From positions 1-64,000 of the forward strand of contig NZ_VIQM01000009.1 in assembly GCF_008520265.1 (NCBI RefSeq): DNA of 64,000 bases, in the 5' to 3' direction. This DNA is from Sphingobacterium cavernae. GTDB taxonomy: Bacteria; Bacteroidota; Bacteroidia; Sphingobacteriales; Sphingobacteriaceae. The notes beneath the pieces are model-generated. The model worked only from the letters and a program-made list of their open reading frames with translations, was not told where the DNA came from and searched no databases. The position numbers and the translations under genes were made by a program. Position 1 is the stretch's first letter, and each line of letters begins with the position of its first letter. Shown one piece after another: positions 63,988-64,000 of this stretch.

Positions 63988-64000
63988 AAGCTATGTAAAA

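Noticed and set aside
1..64000. tRNA, rRNA, CRISPR arrays or prophage genes
   Set aside because: None could be recognised: no cloverleaf-like segments with a T-loop, no regularly spaced direct repeats, and no capsid, portal or integrase genes. The XRE regulator has a phage-like layout but its neighbours are not phage genes.

Overview
The window is a chromosomal segment of a low-GC, gliding-clade Bacteroidota, most likely a Sphingobacterium/Pedobacter-like member of the Sphingobacteriaceae. Reasons: a full-length SprA (core of the type IX secretion system), families typical of the phylum (DUF2480, DUF3108, DUF3109, DUF6427, Bacteroidota-type CcmC/CcmD, a malic enzyme fused to a phosphotransacetylase-like domain, bifunctional HisB and HisIE), and several promoters with the Bacteroidota -7 element TAnnTTTG. 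Species is not determined.

Layout. 1-2460 is a decayed two-component locus: the end of an IS200/IS605 transposase, a PAS sensor kinase cut at both ends, an IS1634-type transposase tail and the rear of a response regulator. 2460-7600 holds CutC, a Tat-exported glycosylasparaginase, an Xaa-Pro aminopeptidase and a DacB/PBP4 D,D-peptidase. 7650-10550 is maeB-ruvA with a strong terminator. 10838-17791 is sprA. 17860-20084 carries a free-Met-sulfoxide reductase, a membrane protein and a WD40 protein. 20091-25176 is the minus-strand operon hisC-hisB-hisH-hisA-hisF-hisIE (no hisG or hisD) with its terminator. 25231-28497 is phoH, purC, a STAS protein and rnz. 28744-33977 has an SAM hydroxide adenosyltransferase, two envelope proteins, a coiled-coil membrane protein and an ABC exporter. 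34081-39153 is ytxH-like, ccmB-ccmC-ccmD, DUF6427, an outer-membrane protein and lptC. 39301-45458 is a PpiD/SurA-type foldase, DUF2480, DUF3108, DUF3109, a polyprenyl synthase and TerC.

45476-47180 is a group II intron whose domain V has the CGC triad of class IIC. It sits just past a terminator hairpin, and its maturase reading frame is broken by an apparent 1-base deletion. 47401-54610 holds a coiled-coil protein, a degenerate GDP-mannose-dehydratase-like protein, tpx, a FadL-type protein with a GDSL lipoprotein, OsmC and a DUF2157-type membrane protein. 54750-57593 is uvrA.

58251-63361 is the most interesting block: an XRE-family regulator divergent from a tight operon of YbjN-like protein, PspA/IM30, PLDc_N membrane peptide, DUF4177 peptide, YqiJ-like OB-fold membrane protein and a long flotillin. 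It looks like a self-contained membrane-integrity module joining phage-shock and flotillin parts under a dedicated repressor. The window ends with a nonsense-mutated Y1 (IS200/RAYT-like) transposase followed by two REP-like palindromes.

All calls come from reading the sequence and its translation. Family names are from memory of motifs, not from database searches.
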